NCBI RefSeq assembly: GCF_022531965.1
Contig: NZ_CP092831.1
Span: 524,001 to 588,000 of the forward strand
Origin: Paenibacillus peoriae
GTDB lineage: Bacteria; Bacillota; Bacilli; Paenibacillales; Paenibacillaceae
Direction of reading: 5' to 3'
DNA: 64,000 nucleotides
The notes beneath the pieces are model-generated. The model did not search any database. It had not been told where the DNA came from and saw only the letters and a program-made list of their open reading frames with translations. The translations under genes were made by a program, and so were the position numbers. This document shows positions 32,981 to 42,464 of the stretch, in pieces (position 1 is the first letter of the stretch; each line of letters begins with the position of its first letter).

Positions 32981-34285
32981 ATGAACATTAGAATCGTGTC
33001 GATCGATCAGATTAATGCAGCAGCCTACAATCCCCGTGCTGACCTTCAGCCTGGCGATGTTGAATATGAGAAGCTGAAGCGCAGCATAGAGGAATTCGGT
33101 TATGTAGAGCCGATCGTCTGGAACGAACGCACAGGAAATATGGTCGGTGGCCATCAACGTTATAAGATCCTGGTCAACGAGCTGGACCACACTGAGCTGC
33201 AGGTTTCTGTCGTGGATCTGGACGATCAGCAGGAGAAGCTGTTAAACATCGCTTTGAACAAGGTGTCTGGTCGTTGGGATGATGAGGCTTTGGGCAGATT
33301 GTTGGGTGAGTTGCAGGCTGATGGAGCCGATCTGGTGTTGTCTGGCTTTGAACAGGAGGAATTTGAGGATCTGATCGCAGAGTTTGGTACTGTTCCAGAT
33401 ACGGAGATTGAAGTTCCAGTCGTTGAGGATGATTTCGATGTTCAAGGTGCATTGGATAACATCCATGTGCCTGAGACACAGCGGGGTGATATCTGGCAGC
33501 TTGGTCCCCATAGATTGATGTGTGGGGACTCTACCAGTGAAGAGGATGTCGGCTGTTTGATGGATGGAGAGCTGGCAGCATTGGTTGTGACTGATCCACC
33601 TTATAACGTCGCTGTCGAGAGTGATTCGGCACGCTTGGCTGCCGATGGCCGCAGCAGCATACAAAATGACGACATGCCTGCAGAGGAATTTGTGGGCTTT
33701 TTGCATTCCGTTTTTGAACGTTATGCCAGTTTGATGGATCCGGCAGCAGGTATTTACGTTTTCCATCCTTCGTCCTATCAGAGAGAATTCGAAGACGCCA
33801 TGAATGCTGCAGGTATTGTTGTTCGGAGTCAGTGCGTGTGGGTTAAGAACGCGGCATCGTTCGGCTGGTCGCAGTATCGTTGGCAGCATGAACCTGTTTT
33901 CTACGCCCACTTGAAGAAAAAGGCCCCTTCTTGGTACGGTGACCGCCGGCAAACTACAGTTTGGCGTTCTGGTCTGCCAGTAGAAGAGCCTGAGCAATCG
34001 ACGGTCTGGGAGGTATCCCGTGGAGATGTCGGGAAGTACGTTCATCCAACACAGAAGCCTCTTGAGCTCCTGGCCATACCAATTAAGAACAGCAGCCGAC
34101 CTGGTAATACTATTGTCGATCTCTTTGGAGGAAGCGGGTCCACGCTGATGACTTGTGATCAAATGGACCGACCTTGCAGGACCATGGAGATTGATCCGAA
34201 GTTCTGCGATGTAATCAAACAGCGATACCAAGAGTCCACCGGCATTGAGCCTGTACTTATTCATCGTGTAGTTCCAACAGCATAA
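32981..34285 (+). CDS. ParB-N / DNA methyltransferase fusion
   Basis: A 434-residue phage enzyme. Residues 1-90 form a ParB/sulfiredoxin-like N-domain (AYNPRADLQPGDVEYEKLKR, IVWNERTGNMVGGHQRYKIL). Residues 175-430 form an amino-methyltransferase with catalytic motif IV DPPYNV at about 205 and SAM-binding motif FGGSGST at about 384 (C-terminal, the beta-class order). It modifies adenine-N6 or cytosine-N4 in phage DNA, perhaps to escape host restriction. No restriction gene is adjacent. The ATG at 32981 follows GAGGTGA. Confidence 0.88.
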   Translation: MNIRIVSIDQINAAAYNPRADLQPGDVEYEKLKRSIEEFGYVEPIVWNERTGNMVGGHQRYKILVNELDHTELQVSVVDLDDQQEKLLNIALNKVSGRWDDEALGRLLGELQADGADLVLSGFEQEEFEDLIAEFGTVPDTEIEVPVVEDDFDVQGALDNIHVPETQRGDIWQLGPHRLMCGDSTSEEDVGCLMDGELAALVVTDPPYNVAVESDSARLAADGRSSIQNDDMPAEEFVGFLHSVFERYASLMDPAAGIYVFHPSSYQREFEDAMNAAGIVVRSQCVWVKNAASFGWSQYRWQHEPVFYAHLKKKAPSWYGDRRQTTVWRSGLPVEEPEQSTVWEVSRGDVGKYVHPTQKPLELLAIPIKNSSRPGNTIVDLFGGSGSTLMTCDQMDRPCRTMEIDPKFCDVIKQRYQESTGIEPVLIHRVVPTA

Positions 34286-34326
34286 TAAAAAGGAGGACGC
34301 GGTAACGTCCTCCCCCCCAATCCAGG

Positions 34327-34419
34327 GTATCCCCCGGCTGAGACAGCGGCCCGCCACGCGTGGCATTTTGCGAACATCCGCTGTCTCGCATTCCAGTATA
34401 TAGGAAAGCCGAGGGATAC
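34327..34419 (+). promoter_or_regulatory. three-way-junction element covering a ribosome-binding site
   Basis: P1 pairs 34327-34339 with 34407-34419 (12 of 13). P2 pairs GAGACAGCGG (34340-34349) with CCGCTGTCTC (34378-34387) perfectly and carries an inner GCCACG/CGTGGC hairpin at 34353-34364. P3 pairs TTCC with GGAA (34391-34406). The GAGGG that would serve the ATG at 34424 lies in the right arm of P1. It may be a translation-controlling RNA or, as DNA, a packaging (cos-like) site near terminase. A separate hairpin GGAGGACG/CGTCCTCC lies at 34292-34313. Confidence 0.6.
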
Positions 34420-34423
34420 GACA

Positions 34424-34642
34424 ATGGGAACAGACAACGAACAACAAGATGCATTACTACAACGTGAGATAGAGATCGTCGAGGGAATCCTCGAATCCAA
34501 GGCGCAGTACCGGAAGATTGTTAAAGCTGGTATAGCTCAGTGGGTCAAAGACCTGCAAGCTGGAAATATAAAAATGCAGACGGTCCAGGACTTGGATCGT
34601 CTGATTGAATTGGATATAAAGCTTCAGAAGGACGAGCTGTAA
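34424..34642 (+). CDS. small helical phage protein under structured leader
   Basis: A 72-residue, highly helical protein (QREIEIVEGILESKAQYRKI, then VQDLDRLIELDIKLQKDEL) of coiled-coil character. No family recognised; short helical proteins at this position can be packaging accessory factors. Its GAGGG site lies inside the P1 stem of the preceding element, so translation may be controlled by it. Confidence 0.6.
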   Translation: MGTDNEQQDALLQREIEIVEGILESKAQYRKIVKAGIAQWVKDLQAGNIKMQTVQDLDRLIELDIKLQKDEL

Positions 34643-34787
34643 AAGCCCCTAATAATCTTGCTAGTTGATTGATAAATATGGATTTATTAAACAAGATTAT
34701 GATTATATTGTAAGGAAAATTAAAAACATGGAATCTTTTAGTAGACTGAGGTGGTAGTTAAATATACAAATATAGGAGGAATAAGCT

Positions 34788-35288
34788 TTGAAGAAGAAAC
34801 ATTTTATTGTACCAGCCTTGGCACTAGGTCTAATTGGGGGAGCTATTGCTGTACCCAGTGCGATCTTTGCGGATTCGGATGCTGTAAGTACTTCCGCAAA
34901 TACATCCACTACGGCGACTCAAGCTCCAGCTACTACACCCACAGGCGACCATGTCATTACTCCACAAGCTACTGATGGACAAATTGTCGACCGTCCAGTA
35001 GCTGGATTTAATGATTCTGCTGATTTTGACATTAAAGGAGGATATGGATATGTAAGACTGTACTTGAGAAATACAGGAAACACTACTATATCCTTTACCG
35101 TAAATCAGGGAAGTGTATCTGGTGCGGAAAAGTACAGTGGAACGGTAAAACCGGGTAAAACATTCGATGAAATATTAAATTCAAGCAAGGCGTGGTCCGC
35201 AGGGAAATTTTATGTTAGTTTAAGTAGTGGTTCTGGCTCCATGTCTGGAAAGCTCGGAGTTCGGACTAGTACTAATACGAATTTTTAA
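34788..35288 (+). CDS. secreted beta-rich cargo protein
   Basis: A 166-residue exported protein. A signal peptide (KKKHFIVPALALGLIGG, cleavage near AIFA-DSD at about residue 29) is followed by a Thr/Ala-rich linker (30-60) and a beta domain (75-166: FDIKGGYGYVRLYLRNTGNT, TVKPGKTFDEIL). The domain resembles the protein at 63261 (GGYGYVRLYLRN against KGWGHVKLRIKN). AGGAGG precedes the ATG. It lies between late phage genes with its own terminator, the form of a lysogenic-conversion cargo gene. Function unknown. Confidence 0.7.
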   Translation: MKKKHFIVPALALGLIGGAIAVPSAIFADSDAVSTSANTSTTATQAPATTPTGDHVITPQATDGQIVDRPVAGFNDSADFDIKGGYGYVRLYLRNTGNTTISFTVNQGSVSGAEKYSGTVKPGKTFDEILNSSKAWSAGKFYVSLSSGSGSMSGKLGVRTSTNTNF

Positions 35289-35302
35289 ATATAATTGCTG
35301 GG

Positions 35303-35332
35303 AAAGCGAGCCAATGAGGCTCGCTTTTTTTG
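35303..35332 (+). terminator. terminator of the secreted-protein gene
   Basis: AAAGCGAGCC (35303-35312) pairs with GGCTCGCTTT (35318-35327) around AATGA, followed by T. Confidence 0.9.
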
Positions 35333-35354
35333 TTGGGGGTGGTGATTGTGTAAC

Positions 35355-36239
35355 ATGGCGAGAGAACGGAGCCCTGAACGGGACAAAGCAAAACAGATGT
35401 GGCTGGAGAGCGGCGGAGCGATGAAGCTAAAAGACATCGCCGCCGCTCTTTCTATTCCTGAGGGAAGGGTACGCAAATGGAAGTCTATGGACCGCTGGCA
35501 GGATCAATTGAAAGGGAACGTTTTTGATTCGTCCAATGGGAACGTTCCAAATGGAACGAAAGGGAACACTCCTAATCCAAGGGGAGCGCCAAAGGGGAAC
35601 AAAAATGCTGTTGGCAATCGCGGCGGTGCTCCCCCAGGTAACCAAAACGCCAAGGGTAATAGTGGTGGGCCGGGCGGTCCCTATCGCAACAAGAAGGCCC
35701 TTAAGACAGGGATGTATGAAACTATCTTTCTGGATGCCTTGGAGGAAGACGAGCAAGAGCTGTTTGATCAGATTGATACTTCTCCTTTGGCACAGCTCAA
35801 TGAACAGCTTATTATGCTGTCTATCCAAGAACGGCGACACATGCGCCGGGTCAAGCAGCTTGAAGCTGGCCTGACCGACGAGGAAAAGAAGATCAAACAG
35901 GAGTTACACCAGCGTAAAGACAAGGTTCCTTACACTAGCCTGAAGACAGGTAAGCAAATAAGTCTGTCTGTTGAAACCGAAGGGATGAAGGTCACGGAAA
36001 TTACAACCGTCACTACTTCCAAGCTGGATAAGATTTTGAAACAGGAAGAAGCATTGGTCAAAACCCGTGATAAAAAGCTTCGGGTCATTAACCTTATTGC
36101 CAGCTTGCAGCAGGAGGAAGAAAAGCTGGAGATAGCGCGCGAACGGCTGGAGCTGGAGAAACGCAAGTTGTTAGGGTATGGTGGCCCGGAAGGGGACGAA
36201 GGCGATGAAGACGATGAGGAAGATGACGACGAATGGTAA
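35355..36239 (+). CDS. terminase small subunit
   Basis: A 294-residue DNA-recognition subunit of the packaging motor. The N-terminal helix-turn-helix (SPERDKAKQMWLESGGAMKL, DIAAALSIPEGRVRKWKSMD) is the Terminase_5-type signature. A Gly/Asn-rich linker (60-110: GNKNAVGNRGGAPPGNQNAK) resembles those of related phage terminases. The C-terminal half is helical and ends in an acidic tail. It binds the phage pac/cos site and hands DNA to the large subunit, whose gene overlaps by seven bases. The ATG at 35355 is preferred over TTG at 35346. Confidence 0.85.
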   Translation: MARERSPERDKAKQMWLESGGAMKLKDIAAALSIPEGRVRKWKSMDRWQDQLKGNVFDSSNGNVPNGTKGNTPNPRGAPKGNKNAVGNRGGAPPGNQNAKGNSGGPGGPYRNKKALKTGMYETIFLDALEEDEQELFDQIDTSPLAQLNEQLIMLSIQERRHMRRVKQLEAGLTDEEKKIKQELHQRKDKVPYTSLKTGKQISLSVETEGMKVTEITTVTTSKLDKILKQEEALVKTRDKKLRVINLIASLQQEEEKLEIARERLELEKRKLLGYGGPEGDEGDEDDEEDDDEW

Positions 36240-37921
36240 TTACTCTTGCTAAGGAGCATCGCAAACGAGCAAAACAGCGACTAAGAGATCGGCCTAAACA
36301 ATTAGATGAGCTAAAGGGGATTCTAGCCGATTTTGAACAGTTCTGCTGGCGTATGCTCAAGATCAAGACGAAGAGCGGCCGCATTATGCCGCTGACGCTC
36401 AATGATGCTCAACGGACATTTGTCCGTGAAGTATTTAGGCAAATCGAAGCTGGCAAGCCTGTCCGGATTATCATCCTTAAAGCCCGGCAGATGGGTTTTT
36501 CCACTGTCACGGAAGCGCTGATCTATTATTTCACGTCCCTGCAAGAAGCCAAGAACGCATTTATCGTTGCGCAGTCTTCTGATGCCTCCAGCAACCTTTA
36601 TGATATGTTCCAGTTCTATTATGAAAAGGTGCCAGCAATCATCAAGCCAATGAGCCGAAAGAACAATGCTAAGAAACTCACCTTTGAGAATCCAACGATT
36701 CGGACAGCGGACCGCCGTAGGAATCCGGGGCTGAAATCGAAGATCACTGTACAGACTGCGGAAAGTCGGGTGCTTGCCCGTTCGGATACGATTCATTACC
36801 TGCATGCTTCAGAGGTGGCGTTCTGGCCAGCCAAGAAGAAAAAGAAGCATCTATTGTCCCTGCTGGCAGCTCTGTCCAAAGAGCCTGGTAGTTTGGGCGT
36901 GATCGAATCTACAGCTAATGGCATGGAAGAGTTCAAAAAAATGTGGGATGCAGCCGTTAAGGGCGAGAGTGATTTTACTCCGCTCTTTTTTGCGTGGTTC
37001 GAAATGCCTGACTATCGTAAGCCAGTTCCGCCAGGCTTTGAGTTAACCGAAGAAGAACGGGAGCTAAAAGCAAAATATAGTTTGGACGATGAACAATTGC
37101 AATGGCGGCGGTATACCATTCGAAACGATTGCGGCGGCGATCCGCGGCAGTTTGACCAGGAGTACCCTTCTGAGCCTGATGATGCTTTCTTACTATCCGG
37201 TGAAGGCATCTTTGATAACAAATTTATCAAACAATTGCGGGATGGAATCAGTATCATTGGCAGTCACTACGAAATTGATTTTGTTAAAAACAAGATCATC
37301 CTGGCGCATGCTGGCGAGCTGGTTATTTATCGGCAGCCGGAGCAAGGAAAAAGGTACGTTCTAGCGGCTGATACTGCTAAGGGTAAGGAAGATGGCGACT
37401 ATGATGCTGCTTACGTAATAGAGGAACGCACAGGGGAAATGTGCGCAGCTCTGCATGGCAAATGGGACACCGACTTGTATGGTAAAAAGTTGAACACGCT
37501 TGGTTTGTATTACAACACGGCACTGTTGGCCGTGGAGAACAACAACACTGGGGAATCCGTTCTGAATACGTTGTTCAATACTTGCCACTATCCGCTATTG
37601 TTCATGCACAAGAAGGGAACCATGGGGTGGAACACCAACCAGGCAACTCGCCCTGTCATGATCAGTGACTTTAAAGAAGCGATCAGGGATCAGCTTTTCG
37701 ATATCTACTGTCCAGAGTTGTACAGCGAGTGCATGACGTTAATAGACAAGAACGGCAGGGCTGAGGCAGACAGTGGGTGCCATGATGACAGAATCTTGGC
37801 GTATTCCATTGCGTTGCAGGTCCGGCAGGTGGCTGATAAATGGTTTGAATGGTTCAAAAAGAAACAGCAGCAGCGGGCAGAGTCCCGTGATGATTACAAC
37901 GAGGAAGTGGGGTGGATTTAA
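36233..37921 (+). CDS. terminase large subunit
   Basis: A 562-residue ATPase-nuclease that cuts and pumps phage DNA into proheads. The Walker A-like loop is LKARQMGFST at about residue 82. The acidic motor residue follows in HYLHASEVAFW. The C-terminal RNase H-like nuclease is seen in YVLAADTAKGKEDGDYDAAY (first Asp) and SGCHDDRILAYSIAL (last acidic pair). The length is usual. It works with the small subunit and portal, both adjacent. Confidence 0.92.
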   Translation: MVITLAKEHRKRAKQRLRDRPKQLDELKGILADFEQFCWRMLKIKTKSGRIMPLTLNDAQRTFVREVFRQIEAGKPVRIIILKARQMGFSTVTEALIYYFTSLQEAKNAFIVAQSSDASSNLYDMFQFYYEKVPAIIKPMSRKNNAKKLTFENPTIRTADRRRNPGLKSKITVQTAESRVLARSDTIHYLHASEVAFWPAKKKKKHLLSLLAALSKEPGSLGVIESTANGMEEFKKMWDAAVKGESDFTPLFFAWFEMPDYRKPVPPGFELTEEERELKAKYSLDDEQLQWRRYTIRNDCGGDPRQFDQEYPSEPDDAFLLSGEGIFDNKFIKQLRDGISIIGSHYEIDFVKNKIILAHAGELVIYRQPEQGKRYVLAADTAKGKEDGDYDAAYVIEERTGEMCAALHGKWDTDLYGKKLNTLGLYYNTALLAVENNNTGESVLNTLFNTCHYPLLFMHKKGTMGWNTNQATRPVMISDFKEAIRDQLFDIYCPELYSECMTLIDKNGRAEADSGCHDDRILAYSIALQVRQVADKWFEWFKKKQQQRAESRDDYNEEVGWI

Positions 37922-37924
37922 ACA

Positions 37925-39421
37925 ATGAGTGAAGGAAATGCACAATGGTTTCAGATCAGCAAAGCAGACGACGAACGGCATATACCGTCCAGTGCTCAAT
38001 TGCCGGATTTATTTGACGATCTGTACGATCTTCACGGTCTGTTACCCTTTGCACTCGGTAATGACCCTGCTTCCTGTAAGCTGCTGGTCAAAAACTCAAA
38101 TATCATACCTCAGTGCATTGAGGCATACAAGCGTAACATAGCCGGTTATGGCATTGCCTTAGAGTATTTGCCAGGAGAGAGCGACGAAACTGCACTGGAT
38201 GAATGGAACAAAGCCGAAAAGTTCCTTGAAACTTGCAATCTGGAGGATACCCCGGACGAAATCATCAGTCAGTTGATTGACGATTTGGAAAGTACGGGGA
38301 TGGCTCATGTCGAGGTAGCTTGGCCTGTAGGTTCGGAGTTCCCGACCATTTTCCGGATGAACCCGAAATATGTCCGCTGTACGAAGGAAAGTAACAAGGC
38401 GACTATCAAACGCAAGCGGCGAATCAGCTCCACAAAGCAGGTAGAGGAATTTTCGCAGGAAATCTATACCCGTCGCTATGCTATGAAGCGCAATACATCT
38501 GTCGTGTGGTTCCGACTTTTTGGGACAGATGTAGATGAAGGTAAAGAGGAAAATCAGATCATCCCTCTTCGCATCGGTCATGACGGCCCTTATGGTGAGC
38601 CACGATGGTTCGGCAATGCGCCTGGTGTGGTTGGCAGTCGCGAAGCTGAGGAACTGAACGTGTCCTATTTTTCCAACGGGCGTATGCTCTCCATGATTTT
38701 GACCGTCACCAATGGTCGCCTTACCAAGCAATCGATGGAATTGCTGAAAAACGTGAAGGGCTCACAATCTCAAGGAGGTATCCTGTACCTTGAAGCCAAG
38801 GGAGAAGAGACGGGCGGCCCGATGGATGAGAAAGTCGAGAAGGTTGCTATCAAGCTGGACAAGCTGAATGACCTTCTACAGCAGGATGCCTTGTTCCTGG
38901 AATACGGGAAGGAGAAAAAAGCTGATATCTTGTCCGCTTTCCGGCTGCCTCCAATCTTGGTCGGTCAAAGCTCGGATTATAACAGGGCGACCGCCGATGC
39001 AGCTTTACGCTTTGCTGAGGAACAGGTTTTTGAACCATACCGCAAGTGGATTATGGCAGAGATATTTAATAAACGCCTGTTCCCGGCTATGGACATTTTC
39101 CGAGTGCGTGCCGTGTTGAGAGGGCCGAAGATTATAGACCCTGCGGATCGTAAGGCTATGCTGGACTTTATCGCAGACCGTGGGATTATGTTGGTTCGGG
39201 ATCTGATTCCGATTGCTGAGGATGTGTTGGGGACGACCATCGACGAAACCAAGTTTACCGAGGAATACCTGGACACACCTATTGCGCAACTTGCCAGCAG
39301 CCAACCGGCGTTGCTCGATCCGGAATCAAACGGTGATACAGACGATCTTCAGAACCGGATGGCTACAATTGCCAAACGCTTGTTAAAACAGGCTGACAAG
39401 GAGGCTGGCTTACATGTGTGA
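37925..39421 (+). CDS. xkdE: portal protein (XkdE-like)
   Basis: A 498-residue protein of the PBSX-type portal family, which forms the dodecameric ring through which DNA enters the capsid. Signature stretches are RNIAGYGIALEYLP, STGMAHVEVAWP, GPYGEPRWFGNAPGVVGSRE and the AFRLPPILVGQSSDYNRATA segment. It directly follows terminase by three bases and overlaps the next head gene by eight bases. Confidence 0.9.
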   Translation: MSEGNAQWFQISKADDERHIPSSAQLPDLFDDLYDLHGLLPFALGNDPASCKLLVKNSNIIPQCIEAYKRNIAGYGIALEYLPGESDETALDEWNKAEKFLETCNLEDTPDEIISQLIDDLESTGMAHVEVAWPVGSEFPTIFRMNPKYVRCTKESNKATIKRKRRISSTKQVEEFSQEIYTRRYAMKRNTSVVWFRLFGTDVDEGKEENQIIPLRIGHDGPYGEPRWFGNAPGVVGSREAEELNVSYFSNGRMLSMILTVTNGRLTKQSMELLKNVKGSQSQGGILYLEAKGEETGGPMDEKVEKVAIKLDKLNDLLQQDALFLEYGKEKKADILSAFRLPPILVGQSSDYNRATADAALRFAEEQVFEPYRKWIMAEIFNKRLFPAMDIFRVRAVLRGPKIIDPADRKAMLDFIADRGIMLVRDLIPIAEDVLGTTIDETKFTEEYLDTPIAQLASSQPALLDPESNGDTDDLQNRMATIAKRLLKQADKEAGLHV

Positions 39422-40244
39422 GTCCTGCTGGAAGTTGATTGTCAAAGCAGACGACGATGAATTTTTGGATAGTTTGGAATTGTCGTACGTTGAGCGTAAG
39501 GTGCTGGAAGAACTGTACAAGCAGGGCGAGGATCGCATAACTGAGATTCTGGAGCTACAGGGGCAAGCCCTTCATGATGCCATTTCGGAACTAAGCGAGG
39601 ATGCCCTGGGTGATATCGGGGAGCTGGGTAAGGTACTTATTGCCTTGCATACCACGGATGTATTCGCGGAGCTGTTCGAGCAGGCCGTCCAAGAAGCATT
39701 TGAACCGTTGTTTCATTTGGCCGGAGAAACAGAGCTGTCCGCGTTGGACAAGGAAAAGGTATGGAGCACTAGCAACAAGGCTGCTGGGCGTTTTACCAAG
39801 AAGCTTAAAAAGCTGGTTCCAGACATGAACAAAGCTTCTACGGATGTGTTGCTGCGTAGCTTCGGCAAAGCCATTGAGGAAGGGGCTGCACCTTCCGAGC
39901 GGGCATTACTAGTGCAGGAGGTTAGTGCTCAAGCAGCCAGCGGGGAAGATGGTCCATTTAGTATGCAGCGTGCGCAGCGGGTATCACGTACCATGAGCAC
40001 AGCAGCCGCCAACGGTGGCAAGTTGGAGGGCTGGAAGCAGTCGGAGATTGCCAAGGGAAAGAAATGGCGGTCTGCTGCTGGCACACGTACCCGCAGGAGC
40101 CATCGCAAGGCCAATGGTCAGGTGGTTCCGTTGGATGAACCGTTTAAAGTTGGTGACAGTAAACTGATGTATCCCGGTGATCCGTCCGGGGAGGCAAAGG
40201 AAATCGTAAACTGTCGCTGCACGATGCAGTTGGTACTGGATTAA
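39414..40244 (+). CDS. head morphogenesis / minor capsid protein (SPP1 gp7, Mu F type)
   Basis: A 276-residue head protein. The C-terminal domain shows the Mu-F/SPP1 gp7 signature RSHRKANGQVVPLDEPFKVG through LMYPGDPSGEAKEIVNCRC, with its conserved Cys pair. The N-terminal half is helical. Proteins of this type associate with the portal in a few copies per prohead and are needed for DNA stability or ejection. Gene order portal-gp7-protease fits. Confidence 0.85.
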   Translation: MCESCWKLIVKADDDEFLDSLELSYVERKVLEELYKQGEDRITEILELQGQALHDAISELSEDALGDIGELGKVLIALHTTDVFAELFEQAVQEAFEPLFHLAGETELSALDKEKVWSTSNKAAGRFTKKLKKLVPDMNKASTDVLLRSFGKAIEEGAAPSERALLVQEVSAQAASGEDGPFSMQRAQRVSRTMSTAAANGGKLEGWKQSEIAKGKKWRSAAGTRTRRSHRKANGQVVPLDEPFKVGDSKLMYPGDPSGEAKEIVNCRCTMQLVLD

Positions 40245-40268
40245 TTGTGAGGGGAGGTGAAAGAGAAT

Positions 40269-41507
40269 ATGACCTTTAAATTGAAGGATGCAAAGATTAC
40301 TCATATTTCCCTTGTTGATAAAGGAGCGAACGGTGTTCCATTTGCAATCATTAAATCTGCCGGGAAAAATGCCATCCAGAAGCAAGTACAGATTGCGAAG
40401 GTTGACGATGCCAAAAGGGTTGTAATCGGCGTGGTATACCAGCCGGACGTGGCTGACGCTCATGGGGATCAGATGGATGCGGAGGAAATTGAGAAGGCTG
40501 CCCATCTCTTCATGGAGAAACAGCATACTTACAACATCGATAAGCAACATGATTTAGACACTGACAAAGGCTATGTAGTCGAATCCTATATTGCTCCTTG
40601 TGACATGGAGATCGGTGAACAAACTATTATTAAAGGCTCCTGGGTGGCCGGGGTAAAGGTAACGGATAACGACACTTGGGATGATATTCAGAAAGGCGAG
40701 ATTACTGGCTTCTCGATGTGGGGTGTCGGTAAGCGGGAAGAGATCAAGGAAGACGGGGAGGTATCTAAAGGGCTCTTGAGTAAAATCGTTAAAGCGCTCG
40801 GTGCAATGGGATTGATTGAAAAAGGCGCAGTCGCTGACAAATACAATAAGAACCGTAAGAACCGCGAATTTTGGGCTGCTCAGGATGCCTTGAATGCGGT
40901 TCTTTTTCGTTGGGATAGTTGGGAGAGCGGCATGGAGAGCGACCCCGAAGTAATTCGTGAAGCCCTTCAGGACTTTGTGGACATCGCTCAGGAAGTGCTC
41001 CTTCAAGAGGATATTGTGAAGGCAATCGGTAGCCCACCTGAACAGATTGCTAAAGCAGGGAAGAAGATTTCTGCGGGCAACCTGAAGCACATTGATGATG
41101 CCATTGCTGCATTAACCGAATTAAAAACAAAAACCGACCCTGAAAAAGATGAGGGGTCCGAGGAGGAAGACGATTTGAACGCTGAAGATATTGCTAAGGC
41201 TGTACAGGCTGCCGTGGCTCCAATCGCCAAGCAGGTAGAAACCCTGTCGACGCAAGTTACTGAATTAAAGAAACAAGAAGGGGCAGAGTCTGGGCAGCCA
41301 GCGGGAACAGAACCACCTGCTGAACCGCAAGCAAACGCTCTGACTGATGCGATTACTAAGGCACTAGCACCGCTGACTGAGAAGGTCCAAGCGCTGGCTA
41401 CTGACGTACAAGTTGTAAAGAACAGCCGTGGTGGTTCCGCTCAAGGTGGTTCTGGAGAAGACGAAATTCAAAAATCTGGCGGCGTAAGCTTCGGCGGCCT
41501 GCTTTAA
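40269..41507 (+). CDS. xkdF: prohead protease with fused scaffold (XkdF)
   Basis: A 412-residue protein of the XkdF/peptidase S78_2 type. The N-terminal domain (1-175) has ITHISLVDKGANGVPFAIIK, VVIGVVYQPDVADAHGD, TYNIDKQHDLDTDKGYVVES (His at the likely active site) and GSWVAGVKVTDNDTWDDI, with GFSMWGVG holding the Ser. The rest (250-412) is a helical, charged region that probably acts as scaffold and is removed during capsid maturation. The ATG at 40269 fits GGGGAGG; a GTG at 40257 is too close. Confidence 0.85.
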   Translation: MTFKLKDAKITHISLVDKGANGVPFAIIKSAGKNAIQKQVQIAKVDDAKRVVIGVVYQPDVADAHGDQMDAEEIEKAAHLFMEKQHTYNIDKQHDLDTDKGYVVESYIAPCDMEIGEQTIIKGSWVAGVKVTDNDTWDDIQKGEITGFSMWGVGKREEIKEDGEVSKGLLSKIVKALGAMGLIEKGAVADKYNKNRKNREFWAAQDALNAVLFRWDSWESGMESDPEVIREALQDFVDIAQEVLLQEDIVKAIGSPPEQIAKAGKKISAGNLKHIDDAIAALTELKTKTDPEKDEGSEEEDDLNAEDIAKAVQAAVAPIAKQVETLSTQVTELKKQEGAESGQPAGTEPPAEPQANALTDAITKALAPLTEKVQALATDVQVVKNSRGGSAQGGSGEDEIQKSGGVSFGGLL

Positions 41508-41531
41508 TACCAAGAAGGGAGACAAGCAAAT

Positions 41532-42464
41532 ATGAGAACAAACGGACAAATTATCAAGTCCACTATTACGAGCACTTTGGATCAAACAGCTCTGAATTAC
41601 CAACAGGTGGATAAGTTTACCGAAATGGCTTATGAATCTACGGAGTTTCTAAAGGGGATTCGCACGGTTAACAAGATCAGCTCTAAAGGTACAATTGACA
41701 AAATCGGTGTGACTGGCCGTAACCTGCGCAGCAAAAAAGAAAATATTATGGCTGACAATACGCCTACCCCAACATTACCGCAAGTTCCGTATGCCGTAGA
41801 GCCAGTTGTTTTGCCATTCGAAATCACCGAGGAATTTATCCGTCAAACCGCTCGTGTGCGTGGTCAGAACGGTGAGGATATTATTATGGCAGCCATGACC
41901 AAAAACTATGGTGAAAATATGCAGGATATTGGGTTTAACGGAGATACTGCTACGCCGAATACTGACCCGGATTATGCTTTCCTAAGTATGAATAACGGTT
42001 GGTTGAAACATGCGAAGACCAAAGGCAATTACATTGACTGGACGACGTTGAAAGACCCTCAGAAAAAGGGTGTACTGTTTGAACTGGAACGTGCGATTCC
42101 AACTCGTCTGCGTACTGGTGGTGTATTCAAGTATTTTATGCACCCGAATACCTTTTCTAAGCGGCTTCAGGCTTTGGCTGAGAAGGACACCAGTGCATCC
42201 ATTCAATTGCAAATCATGGGCGGAGTGAAGAAGGTAAACAGCTATGAGGTTGAGGAAGTAGCTCATATGCCAGAGGGAGCTATCATCTTTACGTACCAAC
42301 AGAACTTTGTCTTGGTCAATACGTACGATATGCAGATTCGTAAAACTACCGAGGGCAGAGAGGCCATCTATGCAGACAAGCGTTTCTACGCTATCCATTC
42401 CGATTACGACTCTATCTTCGAAGAGCCGGGAGCGGTGGCATACGTCGAAGGGGTGGAATTTTAA
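41532..42464 (+). CDS. xkdG: major capsid protein (XkdG-like)
   Basis: A 310-residue protein in the capsid position just after the protease, with an HK97-fold-like profile: helical start (residues 1-40), VNKISSKGTIDKIGVTGRNL, then NPDYAF-type and VKKVNSYEVEEVAHMPEGAI, and a C-terminal strand AVAYVEGVEF. It builds the icosahedral shell. It overlaps the next gene by one base. Confidence 0.87.
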   Translation: MRTNGQIIKSTITSTLDQTALNYQQVDKFTEMAYESTEFLKGIRTVNKISSKGTIDKIGVTGRNLRSKKENIMADNTPTPTLPQVPYAVEPVVLPFEITEEFIRQTARVRGQNGEDIIMAAMTKNYGENMQDIGFNGDTATPNTDPDYAFLSMNNGWLKHAKTKGNYIDWTTLKDPQKKGVLFELERAIPTRLRTGGVFKYFMHPNTFSKRLQALAEKDTSASIQLQIMGGVKKVNSYEVEEVAHMPEGAIIFTYQQNFVLVNTYDMQIRKTTEGREAIYADKRFYAIHSDYDSIFEEPGAVAYVEGVEF

